Source: Mesorhizobium sp. B2-4-3
Lineage (GTDB): Bacteria; Pseudomonadota; Alphaproteobacteria; Rhizobiales; Rhizobiaceae
Assembly (NCBI RefSeq): GCF_006442815.1
Contig: NZ_VFVL01000017.1
Location: 58,755-122,754, forward strand
DNA: 64,000 nucleotides
Direction: 5' to 3'
Of this stretch, positions 63,760 through 64,000 are shown one piece after another (the first letter of the stretch is position 1; every line of letters begins with the position of its first letter). The position numbers and the translations under genes were made by a program. The notes beneath the pieces were generated by a model. The model had not been told where the DNA came from. It was given only the letters and a program-made list of their open reading frames with translations, and made no database searches.

Positions 63760-64000
63760 TGTCCGAACCGGATAGATAGGTAACAGAATGGACCGATTAG
63801 ATGGGTGACAGTTTTCTTGTCTGCCGGGAGGACCGGCGATGGTTTGGCGAGAGACTGGGCTCATGGATGAGCGGCTTCGGTTTGTTTCGGAATGCTTGTG
63901 TGGCGACGAGACGATGACGCAGTTGTGCGCGACCTTCGATATCTCGCGCAAGACGGGCTACAAATGGCTTGAACGTTATCGGGCGTTTGGCCCGGAAGGC
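63760..64000 (+). mobile_element. Left end of an IS481-like insertion sequence (continues past the window)
   Basis: The end starts TGTCCGAACCGGATAGATAG. Two 21-base imperfect direct repeats, AACCGGATAGATAGGTAACA-G (63766-63786) and GACCGATTAGATGGGTGACA-G (63791-63811), are spaced 25 bases apart and look like transposase binding sites inside the terminus. A transposase frame starts at 63839. The right end and target duplication are outside the window. Confidence 0.75.
63839..64000 (+). CDS. IS481-family transposase, N-terminal fragment (cut by window end)
   Basis: Only 54 residues are visible: MVWRETGLMDERLRFVSECL, then CGDETMTQLCATFDISRKTG and YKWLERYRAFGPEG. This is the helix-turn-helix N terminus of IS481-type transposases, in which a DDE integrase core would follow. 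No stop codon occurs before the window ends. The preceding IS end at 63760 supports the call. Transposition target and completeness cannot be judged. Confidence 0.85.
   Translation, partial: MVWRETGLMDERLRFVSECLCGDETMTQLCATFDISRKTGYKWLERYRAFGPEG

Overview
The window is GC-rich chromosomal DNA that reads like an alphaproteobacterium of the order Hyphomicrobiales (Rhizobiales), most likely Mesorhizobium or a close relative. This is inferred from the gene set: a MucR/Ros regulator, a FeuN-FeuP-FeuQ-like cluster, CcmI-CcmE-CcmF-CcmH, CbrA- and DivJ-like kinases, methylmalonyl-CoA mutase of the rhizobial BhbA type, many small rhizobial DUF proteins, and several families of intergenic palindromic repeats. 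No rRNA, tRNA, CRISPR array or prophage was seen. One insertion sequence starts at the right edge.

Layout. 1-4.0 kb: the tail of a GreA/GreB-type factor, an orphan AbrB-type antitoxin, and methylmalonyl-CoA mutase (large and small subunits, overlapping ATGA). 4.3-6.6 kb: a HerA-like ATPase and an AraC-type regulator. 6.6-12.8 kb: an accessory surface locus behind an AT-rich promoter island. It holds a small unknown protein translationally coupled to a 1241-residue trimeric autotransporter adhesin, then an IalB-family protein, a membrane-anchored unknown and a DUF4189 protein. 12.9-18.5 kb: LysE exporter, PaiB-like protein, MocR regulator, L,D-transpeptidase, haloacid dehalogenase and branched-chain aminotransferase. 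18.6-26.9 kb: Fe superoxide dismutase, cytochrome c' with a diheme cytochrome, a LON-domain fusion, a SET protein, oligopeptidase B, an SH3-like secreted protein, MucR, SufE and a DUF5330 protein. 27.3-31.8 kb: a DivJ-like kinase with a peptidoglycan-binding protein, DUF1491, DUF2336 and a 64-residue small protein. 31.8-36.1 kb: DUF1254/DUF1214 pair, PBP1A-type penicillin-binding protein, TetR. 36.2-40.2 kb: an FAD/GcvT dehydrogenase and a non-pyrrolysine MttB-family methyltransferase, probably a methylamine or betaine demethylation unit under the divergent TetR. 40.3-44.4 kb: orphan DUF3168 tail-type protein, SnoaL-like protein, feuN-feuP-feuQ and a lipoprotein. 44.6-48.7 kb: the ccmIEFH heme-delivery operon. 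49.2-56.2 kb: DegP-type protease, a two-component pair and glnE. 56.4-63.7 kb: CbrA-like kinase, aminopeptidase N, an EamA transporter and an XRE/MmyB regulator. 63.76 kb to the end: the left end of an IS481-like element.

The genes are mostly core metabolism, envelope maintenance and cell-cycle signalling. The more unusual content is in three places: the adhesin locus; the MttB/GcvT unit with a perfect palindrome in its divergent promoter; and the intergenic repeats. The repeats include nine copies of a hairpin with a near-constant 19-nt core whose flanking arms change in a base-paired way, two full-length 160-bp inverted elements plus halves, and one 184-bp inverted repeat. Function assignments rest on motifs and family knowledge read by eye; no database search was run.
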